Positions 56,980 to 64,000 of a stretch of 64,000 nt of DNA are shown piece after piece. Source of the stretch: Streptomyces sp. SN-593. GTDB taxonomy: Bacteria > Actinomycetota > Actinomycetes > Streptomycetales > Streptomycetaceae. A program made the translations under genes and the position numbers. The notes under the pieces were generated by a model. That model was not told the DNA's origin. It saw only the letters and a list, made by a program, of their open reading frames with translations, and did no database searches. The stretch covers positions 8,497,501 through 8,561,500 of the forward strand of contig NZ_AP018365.1 of the NCBI RefSeq assembly GCF_016756395.1, in the 5' to 3' direction. The stretch's first letter is position 1; every line of letters begins with the position of its first letter.

Positions 56980-59900
56980 CCGAGCAGGGCTGGGCGGAGC
57001 CGCTGGCGATCATCGGCATGAGCTGCCGGTACCCCGGGAGCATCGACTCCCCGGAGGACCTGTGGCGGGTGCTCGCCGACGGCCGGGACGTCTTCTCCGA
57101 CTTCCCGACCGACCGCGGCTGGAACCCGACCGACGGGCGGTCCGCCGTCGACCGGGGCGGGTTCCTCGCCGACGCCGCCGGGTTCGACCCGGCCTTCTTC
57201 GGCATCTCCCCGCGCGAGGCACTCGCGATGGACCCGCAGCAGCGCCAACTGCTGGAGGCCACCTGGGAGCTGTTCGAACAGGCCGGCATCGACCCCGCCG
57301 CGGTCCGCGGCTCGCGCACCGGCGTGTTCGTCGGCGCCGAACCGCGCGCGTACGGCCCCCGCCTGCACCAGGCCCCCGAGGGGCTCGCCGGCCATCTGCT
57401 CACCGGAACCACCACCAGCGTGGCCTCCGGACGGATCGCCTACGCGTTCGGCCTCAACGGCCCGGTGCTCACGGTCGACACCTCGGCGTCGAGTTCGCTC
57501 GTCGCCGTGCACCTCGCCGCCCAGGCCCTGCACACCGACCAGTGCACCGTCGCCGTCGCCGGCGGCGTCAGCGTCCTGACCGGACCCGGCACCTTCACCG
57601 CCTTCAGCACGATGCGCGGCCTCGCCCCGGACGGCCGCTGCAAGCCGTTCGCCGACACCGCCGACGGCACCGCCTGGTCCGAGGGCGTCGGCCTCGTCGC
57701 GCTGGAACGGCTCTCCGACGCACGGCGCAACGGGCACCAGGTGCTCGCCGTCCTGCGGGGATCGGCCGTCAACTCCGACGGCGCCGGCGACGGCCTGACC
57801 GTCCCGAACGGCGACGCCCAGCAGGCCGTCATCCGCGCCGCCCTGGCGAACGCCGGCCTCAGCGCCGGCGACGTGGACGCCGTCGAGGCGCACGGCACCG
57901 GCACCCGGCTCGGCGACCCGATCGAGGCCGCCGCGCTGATCGCCACCTACGGCCGGGAGCACACCGAGGACCACCCCCTGTGGCTGGGCTCGGTGAAGTC
58001 GAACATCGGCCACACCCAGGCCGCGGCCGGCGTCGCCGGCCTGATCAAGATGGTGCTGGCCCTGCGCCACGCCGAGCTGCCGCGCACGCTGCACGCCGAC
58101 GTCCCGTCCACCCGCGTCGACTGGTCGGCCGGCGGTGTCCGGCTGCTGGCGCGGCCCGTTGCCTGGCCCGCGGCGGCCGACCGGGTGCGGCGGGCAGGTG
58201 TGTCCTCGTTCGGGCTCAGCGGGACGAACGCCCACGTGCTCGTCGAGGAGCCGCCGGCCCCGGAGCCGTCGGAGAACCCGTCCTCGGCAGGGCCCCTGCC
58301 CGCGGTCCTCGGGGGCGTGGTGCCGTGGGTGGTGTCGGGCCGCACGGACGCGGCACTGCGCGGGCAGGCGGCGCGGTTGCGTGAACTGGTGGTGGCGCGG
58401 CCGGGGTTGGGCCCGGTGGATGTGGGGTGGTCGTTGGCGTCGTCGCGGTCGGTGTTCGAGCACCGAGCGGTGGTGGCGGGCGGCGGGTACGCGGAGGGTC
58501 TCGCTGCCGTGGTGGAGGGGCAGCCGAGGGCGGGTGTGGTGAGCGGGGCCGCGCGGGGTGGGGCGCGGGTGGGGTTCGTGTTTGCGGGTCAGGGGTCGCA
58601 GCGGGCGGGGATGGCGGCGGGGTTGTATGCGGCGTCGTCGGTGTTCGCGGTGGCGTTCGACCGGGTGTGTGAGGTGGTGGAGCGGGATCTCGGTCTGCCG
58701 GTGCGTGAGGTGGTGTTGGAGGGCGCGGAGGGTGATGCCCGGGCGGATTTGACGGTGTTCGCGCAGGCGGGGTTGTTCGCGTTGCAGGTGGGGTTGGTGG
58801 AGGTCCTCAAGGCGGCGGGGGTGCGGCCGGCTGTGGTGGCGGGGCATTCGGTGGGTGAGGTGGCGGCGGCGTATGTGGCGGGTGTGTTGTCGCTGGAGGA
58901 TGCGTGTGCGCTCGTGGCGGGGCGTGGTCGGGTGATGCAGGCGCTGCCGGAGGGCGGTGCGATGGTGTCGATCGCCGTGTCGGAGGCGGAGGTTCGGGCG
59001 GAGATCGGTGAGCGTGCGGGTGTCGGGATCGCTGCGGTCAACGGTCCGGCCGCGGTGGTGGTGTCGGGTGAGCGGGACGCCGTGGACGCGGTGGCGGGGG
59101 TGTTTGCCGAGCGTGGGGTGCGGGTGCGTTCGTTGCGGGTGAGCCACGCGTTCCATTCGCACCGGATGGACCCGGCGCTGGACGAACTGGCGGAGATCGC
59201 GAATGGGTTGGCGTACGGGTCGGCCGAGGTGCCGTGGGTGAGTACGTCCACGGGTGCCGTGGTCGAGTCGTGTGACGGCTCGTACTGGGCGGGCCAGGCG
59301 CGGGGCGCCGTGCGCTATGCCGATGCCGTCACGGCCATGGCCGGCCTCGACGTGGACGTGTTCATCGAGATCGGTCCCGACGGCACCCTCTCGACTCTCG
59401 GGGCGCCCAACGCGCCCGAGGCGGCCTTCGTGTCGTTGCAGCGGCCTGGCCACGACGCCGCGGGGGCGTTCGTGGACGGGCTGGCGCAGGCGTGGGTGCG
59501 CGGCGTGTCCGTGGACTGGGCCGCGCTGATCGGCCCGGGCGAGCGGGTGGACCTGCCGACGTATGCCTTCCAGCACGAGCGGTACTGGCTCGCTCCGGAC
59601 GACACGTCGGTCGAGGCCGTGTGGCTGCGGGAACCCGAGCCGTACGCGGGCGCGCCTGCGGTGGAGGACGCGCGCCCGGGCGGCGGCCTCGCGGGCGACC
59701 CGCTGGACCTGGTCCGCGGGCACGCGGCGGCCGTGCTCGGACACGCCGGCGCCGACGCGGTCGATCCCGAACGGACCTTCAAGGAGCTGGGCTTCGACTC
59801 CGTGACCGGGGTGGAGCTGCGCAACCGGCTGGCGGCCGCGACGGCGCTCCCGCTGCCGCACACCCTCGTCTTCGACCAGCCGACGCCGACCCGCGCGGCC

Positions 59901-62900
59901 GCGTACCTGCGCTCCCTGAGCGCCGGTACCGCCGGTACCGCCGGGCAGGAGCCGGAGCACGCGGTCAGGGCCGCGGACCACGGCGAGCCGATCGCGATCG
60001 TCTCGCTGAGCTGCCGCTACCCCGGGGGCGTCGACACGCCGGAGGAGTTCTGGCGGCTGCTCGCCGAGGGCGGCGACGCGGTGGGCGCGTTCCCCGGCGA
60101 CCGCGGCTGGGAACTGCCCGAGACGCCGCACGCCCACGCCGGCGGCTTCCTGCGGAACGTGGACGAGTTCGACCCCGCGTTCTTCGACATCTCCCCGCGC
60201 GAGGCGCTGGCGATGGACCCGCAGCAGCGGCTGCTGCTGGAGACGTCGTGGGAGGCCCTGGAGCGGGCCGTCGGCGACCCGACGTCGCTGCGCGGCTCGG
60301 CGACCGGCGTGTTCGTGGGCGCGACCGTCTCCGGCTACGGCACGGACGCGGAACCGGGCGCCCACGACGGCCACCTGATCACCGGGACCGCCGCCAGCGT
60401 CATGTCCGGCCGGGTCGCCTACGCCTTCGGGCTCGAAGGGCCCGCCGTCACCGTGGACACCGCGTGCTCCTCGTCGCTGGTCGCGCTGCACCTGGCCTGC
60501 CAGGCGCTGCGGTCGGACGAGTGCACGCTCGCCCTCGTGGGCGGTGTGTCGGTGATGACCACCCCCGAGTGGTTCGTGTGGTTCTCCCGGCAGGACGGGC
60601 TCGCCGCCGACGGCCGCAGCAAGGCGTTCTCCGCCTCCGCCGACGGCATGGGCATGGCCGAGGGCGCGGGCATGATCGTCGCCGAACGGCTCTCGGACGC
60701 TCGGCGCCACGGACACCGGGTGCTCGCCGTCGTGCGCGGCAGCGCGGTCAACCAGGACGGCGCGTCGAACGGCCTCACCGCCCCGAACGGCCCCTCCCAG
60801 CAGCGCGTCATCCGCGCCGCGCTGGCCGCGGCGAGGCTCACGGCGCCCGACGTGGACGCCGTGGAGGCCCACGGCACCGGCACCGAACTCGGCGACCCCA
60901 TCGAGGCGCAGGCGCTGCTGGCCACCTACGGCCAGGGGCGTCCCGAGGACCGCCCGCTCCTGCTCGGATCGGTCAAGTCGAACATCGGGCACACCCAGTG
61001 GGCCGCGGGCATCGCGGGCGTGATGAAGATGGTGCTGGCGATGCAGCACCAGGAGCTGCCGTCCACCCTCCACGCGGACCAGCCGACCGATCGCGTCGAC
61101 TGGAGCACGGGCTCCGTGCGGCTGCTCCACCGGCCCGCGCCGTGGCCGGCGGGCGGGCGGCGCCGCCGCGCCGGCGTGTCCTCGTTCGGCATCAGCGGGA
61201 CCAACGCGCACGTGATCCTCGAAGAGGCCCCCGACCCCGCCACTGCCTCTGCTCCCGCCCCGCTTCCTTCCCCCGTCCTCGTCCCCGTGCCGGCGCCACC
61301 GCCGAGCGGCGAGCCCCACCCCGGTGCAGCCGACCCCGGTCCGGACCCCGACGCGTCCGCCGGCCGGCCTGCCGCCCCGCTGCCGTGGACCGTCTCCGCG
61401 CGCACCCCCGAAGCCCTCGCCGCGCAGGCCGCGAAGCTGGGCGCGCACCTGGCCGCCGACCGCGCCGAGCCGCCGGCCGCGGCCGACGTCGCCTGGTCGC
61501 TGGCGGCCACCCGTACCGCGTTCGCGCACCGAGCCGTGGTGCTCGGCATCGGCCGTGGCGAACTCCTCGACGCCTTGGGCGCGTTGGCGGCCGGCGCGCA
61601 GCATCCGGACCTGGTCACGGGCGTCACCGGAACCGCGGGCCTGCTCGCGTTCGTGTTCACCGGGCAGGGTGCCCAGCGCACGGCCATGGGCCGCGGGCTG
61701 TACGCCGAACACCCCGTGTTCGCGGCCGCGTTCGACGAGGTCTGCGCCGTACTCGACCCGCTGCTGGGCGGGTCGGTCGCCGCCGTGGTCGACGACGGGC
61801 CGATCCACGACACCATGTGGACGCAAGCCGGGCTCTTCGCCCTCGAAGTCGCGCTGCACCGGCTGCTCGCCTCGTGGGGGCTGCGGCCCGACCTGGTGGC
61901 GGGCCACTCCATCGGCGAGATCGCCGCGGCCCACGTCGCGGGCCTGTGGTCGTTGCCCGACGCGTGCGCGGTGGTCGCCGCCCGCGGCCGGCTGATGCAG
62001 GAGCTGCCACCCGGCGGTGCCATGGTCGCGGTCGCCGCCGCCGAGACGCGGGTGCGCGAGGTCCTGGAGCGCCATCCCGGCGCCGCGGTCGCCGCGGTCA
62101 ACGGGCCGCGCGCCGTCGTGGTGTCGGGCACCGAGGACGCGGTGCTCGCCGCCGCCGGGGAACTCGCCGAGGACGGTGCCCGCACCCGGCGCCTGACGGT
62201 CTCGCACGCCTTCCACTCGCCGCTCATGGAGCCCATGCTCGACGCGTTCGCCGAGGTGCTCGGCGCCGTCACGTACCGGCGCCCGCGGCTGCGGCTGGTC
62301 TCCGCGCTGACCGGCGCCGAGGTCACCGACGAGGTGACCGACCCCGCGTACTGGGTGCGGCACGTCCGCGACACGGTCCGCTTCGGCGACGCCGTCGCCA
62401 CCCTGCGTGCCGCCGGCGCCCGGACGTTCGTGGAGATCGGCCCGGACGGGGCGCTGACCGCGATGGGCGCGCAGAGCGGGGCGGAGGGCTCCGGAGAGGC
62501 ATGGCTCGCCGCGCTGCGCCGGGACCGCGACGAGGCGCGCACGCTGCTCGGCACCGTCGCGGCGGCGTACACCCGCGGTGCCGCCGTGGACTGGACCGCG
62601 GTGCTCGCCCGGACCGGCGGCACGCCGGTGGAGCTGCCGACGTACGCCTTCCAGCGGCAGAAGTACTGGCTCACCCTGCGCACCGCCGCCACCGACGCGG
62701 CGGGCCTGGGCCAGACCACGTCCGGGCACCCGCTGGTCGGCGCGGCCATCGACCTGCCGGCCACCGGGGGACTGGTGCTGACCGGGCGGCTGTCGACGCG
62801 CACCCAGCCGTGGCTGGCGGACCACACCGTCGCCGGGCGCGTGGTCGTGCCCGGGACGGCCTTCGTGGACATGGCGGTGCGCGCGGGCGACGAGGCGGGC

Positions 62901-64000
62901 TGCGGCCTGGTCGAGGAACTGCTCGTGGAGGCGCCGCTGGCGCTGCCCGCGCGCGGAGGCGTCCAGGTCCGGGTGACCGTGGCGGAGCCCGACGCGACGG
63001 GACGGCGGGACCTGGCCGTCCACGCCCGCGCCGAGGACACCGGCCCGGACGGGGCATGGACCCGGCACGCCACCGGTGTGCTCGCCGCGGACCCGACCGA
63101 CACCGGCACGGAGCCGCCGGCGCCCGCGCCATGGCCGCCGGCCGGCGCGGAACCGGCCGGACTCGACGACCTCTACCCCGCGTTGGCGCGCGGCGGCCTC
63201 GGCTACGGCCCGGCCTTCCGCGGCGTGAGCGCCATGTGGCGCAAGGGCGTGGAGACCTTCGCCGAGGTCGAGCTGCCCGAGGGCCTGGCCACCACCGGCT
63301 TCGGCGTGCACCCCGCGCTTCTCGACGCCGCCCTGCACGCCATCGACCTGGACGGCGGCCTCACCGGCGGCCCTACCGGGGGCCTCACCGGCGGCGGCCA
63401 GGGCACGGACGGCCCCCGTCTGCCCTTCGCCTGGACCGGGGTCCGGCTGCGCGCGACGGACGCCACCGCGCTGCGGGTCACGATCACCCCGGCCCGCGAG
63501 ACGGGCACCTACGCGCTGGCCCTCGCCGACCGGACCGGCGCGCCCGTCGCCGACATCGACGCGCTCACCCTGCGCGCGCTGCCGGCCGAGGGGACCCGCG
63601 CCGACGGCCTGTTCCGGACGGACTGGGTGCCGGCCGACACCTCCTCCGCCGAGGAGCGGCCGCCGCGCGTGGCCCTGCTCGCCCCGGACGCGGTCGGGCC
63701 CGACGGTTCCGACTGCTCCGACGGCAGGCGTCCCGACGGCCCCGACCCGCTGTCCGGTCCCTCGGGCCCGCCCGCGCTGTCCGGCGCCGTCCGCCACGCG
63801 GCCCTCACCGACCTGACCGCGGCGGCCGCCGCCGGGGACCTGCCCGACGCCGTGATCGCCCGGTGCGCCTCGCCCGAGCCCGACCCGGTGCGGGCCGCGC
63901 ACGACGTCGCGCACCGCGCCCTCGACCTGGTCCGGCGCTGGCTGGACACGGACCTCCCGCAGAGCACCCGGCTGGTGCTGGTGACCCGCGGCGCGGTCGC
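56976..64000 (+). CDS. Type I modular PKS, 5' part: loading module KS(Ala)-AT-ACP, then KS-AT-DH...
   Basis: The frame is open from ATG 56976 to the right edge, with about 2341 residues visible. The start overlaps the FkbH-like stop (ATGA). Only six residues precede the first KS and there is no docking helix, as expected of the first protein of an assembly line. Order: KS with Cys replaced by Ala 56997-58254, AT 58569-59490, ACP 59703-59920, KS 59985-61230, AT 61644-62560, DH 62724-63590, then the start of a KR structural half (FRTDWVPAD onwards, to LVTRGAV at the edge). Whether an ER follows cannot be seen. It most likely primes the pathway with an acetyl unit made by decarboxylating malonyl-ACP. 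It lies downstream of the thioesterase gene, so gene order is not biosynthetic order. Confidence 0.96.
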   Translation, partial: MTEQGWAEPLAIIGMSCRYPGSIDSPEDLWRVLADGRDVFSDFPTDRGWNPTDGRSAVDRGGFLADAAGFDPAFFGISPREALAMDPQQRQLLEATWELFEQAGIDPAAVRGSRTGVFVGAEPRAYGPRLHQAPEGLAGHLLTGTTTSVASGRIAYAFGLNGPVLTVDTSASSSLVAVHLAAQALHTDQCTVAVAGGVSVLTGPGTFTAFSTMRGLAPDGRCKPFADTADGTAWSEGVGLVALERLSDARRNGHQVLAVLRGSAVNSDGAGDGLTVPNGDAQQAVIRAALANAGLSAGDVDAVEAHGTGTRLGDPIEAAALIATYGREHTEDHPLWLGSVKSNIGHTQAAAGVAGLIKMVLALRHAELPRTLHADVPSTRVDWSAGGVRLLARPVAWPAAADRVRRAGVSSFGLSGTNAHVLVEEPPAPEPSENPSSAGPLPAVLGGVVPWVVSGRTDAALRGQAARLRELVVARPGLGPVDVGWSLASSRSVFEHRAVVAGGGYAEGLAAVVEGQPRAGVVSGAARGGARVGFVFAGQGSQRAGMAAGLYAASSVFAVAFDRVCEVVERDLGLPVREVVLEGAEGDARADLTVFAQAGLFALQVGLVEVLKAAGVRPAVVAGHSVGEVAAAYVAGVLSLEDACALVAGRGRVMQALPEGGAMVSIAVSEAEVRAEIGERAGVGIAAVNGPAAVVVSGERDAVDAVAGVFAERGVRVRSLRVSHAFHSHRMDPALDELAEIANGLAYGSAEVPWVSTSTGAVVESCDGSYWAGQARGAVRYADAVTAMAGLDVDVFIEIGPDGTLSTLGAPNAPEAAFVSLQRPGHDAAGAFVDGLAQAWVRGVSVDWAALIGPGERVDLPTYAFQHERYWLAPDDTSVEAVWLREPEPYAGAPAVEDARPGGGLAGDPLDLVRGHAAAVLGHAGADAVDPERTFKELGFDSVTGVELRNRLAAATALPLPHTLVFDQPTPTRAAAYLRSLSAGTAGTAGQEPEHAVRAADHGEPIAIVSLSCRYPGGVDTPEEFWRLLAEGGDAVGAFPGDRGWELPETPHAHAGGFLRNVDEFDPAFFDISPREALAMDPQQRLLLETSWEALERAVGDPTSLRGSATGVFVGATVSGYGTDAEPGAHDGHLITGTAASVMSGRVAYAFGLEGPAVTVDTACSSSLVALHLACQALRSDECTLALVGGVSVMTTPEWFVWFSRQDGLAADGRSKAFSASADGMGMAEGAGMIVAERLSDARRHGHRVLAVVRGSAVNQDGASNGLTAPNGPSQQRVIRAALAAARLTAPDVDAVEAHGTGTELGDPIEAQALLATYGQGRPEDRPLLLGSVKSNIGHTQWAAGIAGVMKMVLAMQHQELPSTLHADQPTDRVDWSTGSVRLLHRPAPWPAGGRRRRAGVSSFGISGTNAHVILEEAPDPATASAPAPLPSPVLVPVPAPPPSGEPHPGAADPGPDPDASAGRPAAPLPWTVSARTPEALAAQAAKLGAHLAADRAEPPAAADVAWSLAATRTAFAHRAVVLGIGRGELLDALGALAAGAQHPDLVTGVTGTAGLLAFVFTGQGAQRTAMGRGLYAEHPVFAAAFDEVCAVLDPLLGGSVAAVVDDGPIHDTMWTQAGLFALEVALHRLLASWGLRPDLVAGHSIGEIAAAHVAGLWSLPDACAVVAARGRLMQELPPGGAMVAVAAAETRVREVLERHPGAAVAAVNGPRAVVVSGTEDAVLAAAGELAEDGARTRRLTVSHAFHSPLMEPMLDAFAEVLGAVTYRRPRLRLVSALTGAEVTDEVTDPAYWVRHVRDTVRFGDAVATLRAAGARTFVEIGPDGALTAMGAQSGAEGSGEAWLAALRRDRDEARTLLGTVAAAYTRGAAVDWTAVLARTGGTPVELPTYAFQRQKYWLTLRTAATDAAGLGQTTSGHPLVGAAIDLPATGGLVLTGRLSTRTQPWLADHTVAGRVVVPGTAFVDMAVRAGDEAGCGLVEELLVEAPLALPARGGVQVRVTVAEPDATGRRDLAVHARAEDTGPDGAWTRHATGVLAADPTDTGTEPPAPAPWPPAGAEPAGLDDLYPALARGGLGYGPAFRGVSAMWRKGVETFAEVELPEGLATTGFGVHPALLDAALHAIDLDGGLTGGPTGGLTGGGQGTDGPRLPFAWTGVRLRATDATALRVTITPARETGTYALALADRTGAPVADIDALTLRALPAEGTRADGLFRTDWVPADTSSAEERPPRVALLAPDAVGPDGSDCSDGRRPDGPDPLSGPSGPPALSGAVRHAALTDLTAAAAAGDLPDAVIARCASPEPDPVRAAHDVAHRALDLVRRWLDTDLPQSTRLVLVTRGAV
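56997..59920 (+). other. Loading module E0: KS(Cys171Ala)-AT(malonyl)-ACP
   Basis: The KS motif that reads DTACSSSL elsewhere reads DTSASSSL here. Residue 171 (codon 57486-57488, gcg) is Ala in the place of the catalytic Cys. Both catalytic histidines remain (EAHGTGT, 57891-57893; IGHTQ, 58011-58013), as needed for decarboxylation. The usual DGASNGLTAPNGPSQQ segment is altered to DGAGDGLTVPNGDAQQ. The AT has GHSVGE, the conserved Arg in RGRVM and HAFH (59145-59156), so it should load malonyl. It is nearly identical in DNA to the extender ATs of A1, B3, C1 and D1. The ACP reads GFDSV (Ser 59799-59801). No reductive domains. The layout is that of KSQ-type loading modules, with Ala instead of Gln. 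Confidence 0.88.
59985..64000 (+). other. PKS module E1 (partial): KS-AT(malonyl)-DH-...
   Basis: The KS is active (TACSSSL, Cys 60465-60467; EAHGTGT; IGHTQ). The AT reads FVFTGQGAQ, GHSIGE and HAFH (62205-62216) followed by SPLMEPM. This is a malonyl AT, but not a member of the repeated HAFH family used by the other malonyl modules here. DH has DHTVAGRVVVPG (His 62823-62825) and Asp in HPALLDAALH (63324-63326). A small Gly/Thr repeat (GGLTGGPTGGLTGGG, about 63354-63400) sits in a DH loop. The window ends in the KR structural half. At least a double bond, and possibly full reduction, is expected after the first extension. Confidence 0.88.

Noticed and set aside
63354..63400. Gly/Thr repeat in the E1 DH as a possible mobile or regulatory repeat
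   Set aside because: It is in frame, short and in a variable DH loop. It reads as simple low-complexity growth.

Overview
The window is a very GC-rich actinomycete-type stretch (Streptomyces or a close relative) whose real genes are all on the + strand. It lies inside a large type I modular polyketide synthase (PKS) cluster. Nine genes are packed almost without gaps. The longest spacer is 40 bases and several genes overlap by 1-8 bases, so the window looks like one long co-transcribed unit. No RNA gene, insertion sequence, CRISPR array or terminator was seen. There is no stretch over 300 bases without a gene.

Layout: (1) 1-4950 is the 3' end of a PKS gene, with one visible module (A1: KS-AT-KR-ACP). 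(2) 4991-21001 is a three-module PKS (B1 and B2 are KS-AT-KR-ACP; B3 is KS-AT-DH-ER-KR-ACP). (3) 21016-33798 is a two-module PKS (C1 and C2, both fully reducing). (4) 33830-53566 is a three-module PKS ending in a thioesterase (D1 fully reducing; D2 with a decayed ER; D3 with a truncated ER remnant). (5) 53575-56979 holds four genes of the methoxymalonyl-ACP type (FkbK, FkbJ, FkbI and FkbH homologues) with no O-methyltransferase among them. (6) 56976 to the right edge is a PKS gene that begins with a loading module. Its ketosynthase has Ala where the catalytic Cys should be. An extension module with KS-AT-DH and more beyond the edge follows.

How it works together: docking domains support the order gene 1 -> gene 2 -> gene 3 -> gene 4, with a switch of docking class at the gene 3/gene 4 junction. 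The thioesterase of gene 4 ends the line. The last gene has no N-terminal docking helix and carries a decarboxylating-type loading module. It therefore probably starts the same assembly line, although it is encoded downstream of the terminus. Its missing 3' part and the missing 5' part of gene 1 prevent a full count of modules.

Read from the domains, the carboxyl end of the product is inferred as: C1 ester or acid; C2=C3 with an unusual C2 substituent (probably methoxy); 4-methyl with C4=C5; C7, C9, C11 and C13 fully reduced; 8-methyl; hydroxyls at C15, C17 and C19; unusual substituents, probably methoxy, at C14 and C16. The C1-C5 part resembles the 2-methoxy-4-methyl-2,4-dienoate of bafilomycin and concanamycin. 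The saturated C6-C13 stretch does not. I could not match the whole to a known compound.

Several AT, ER and KR segments are nearly identical at DNA level between modules, a sign of recent gene conversion within the cluster.
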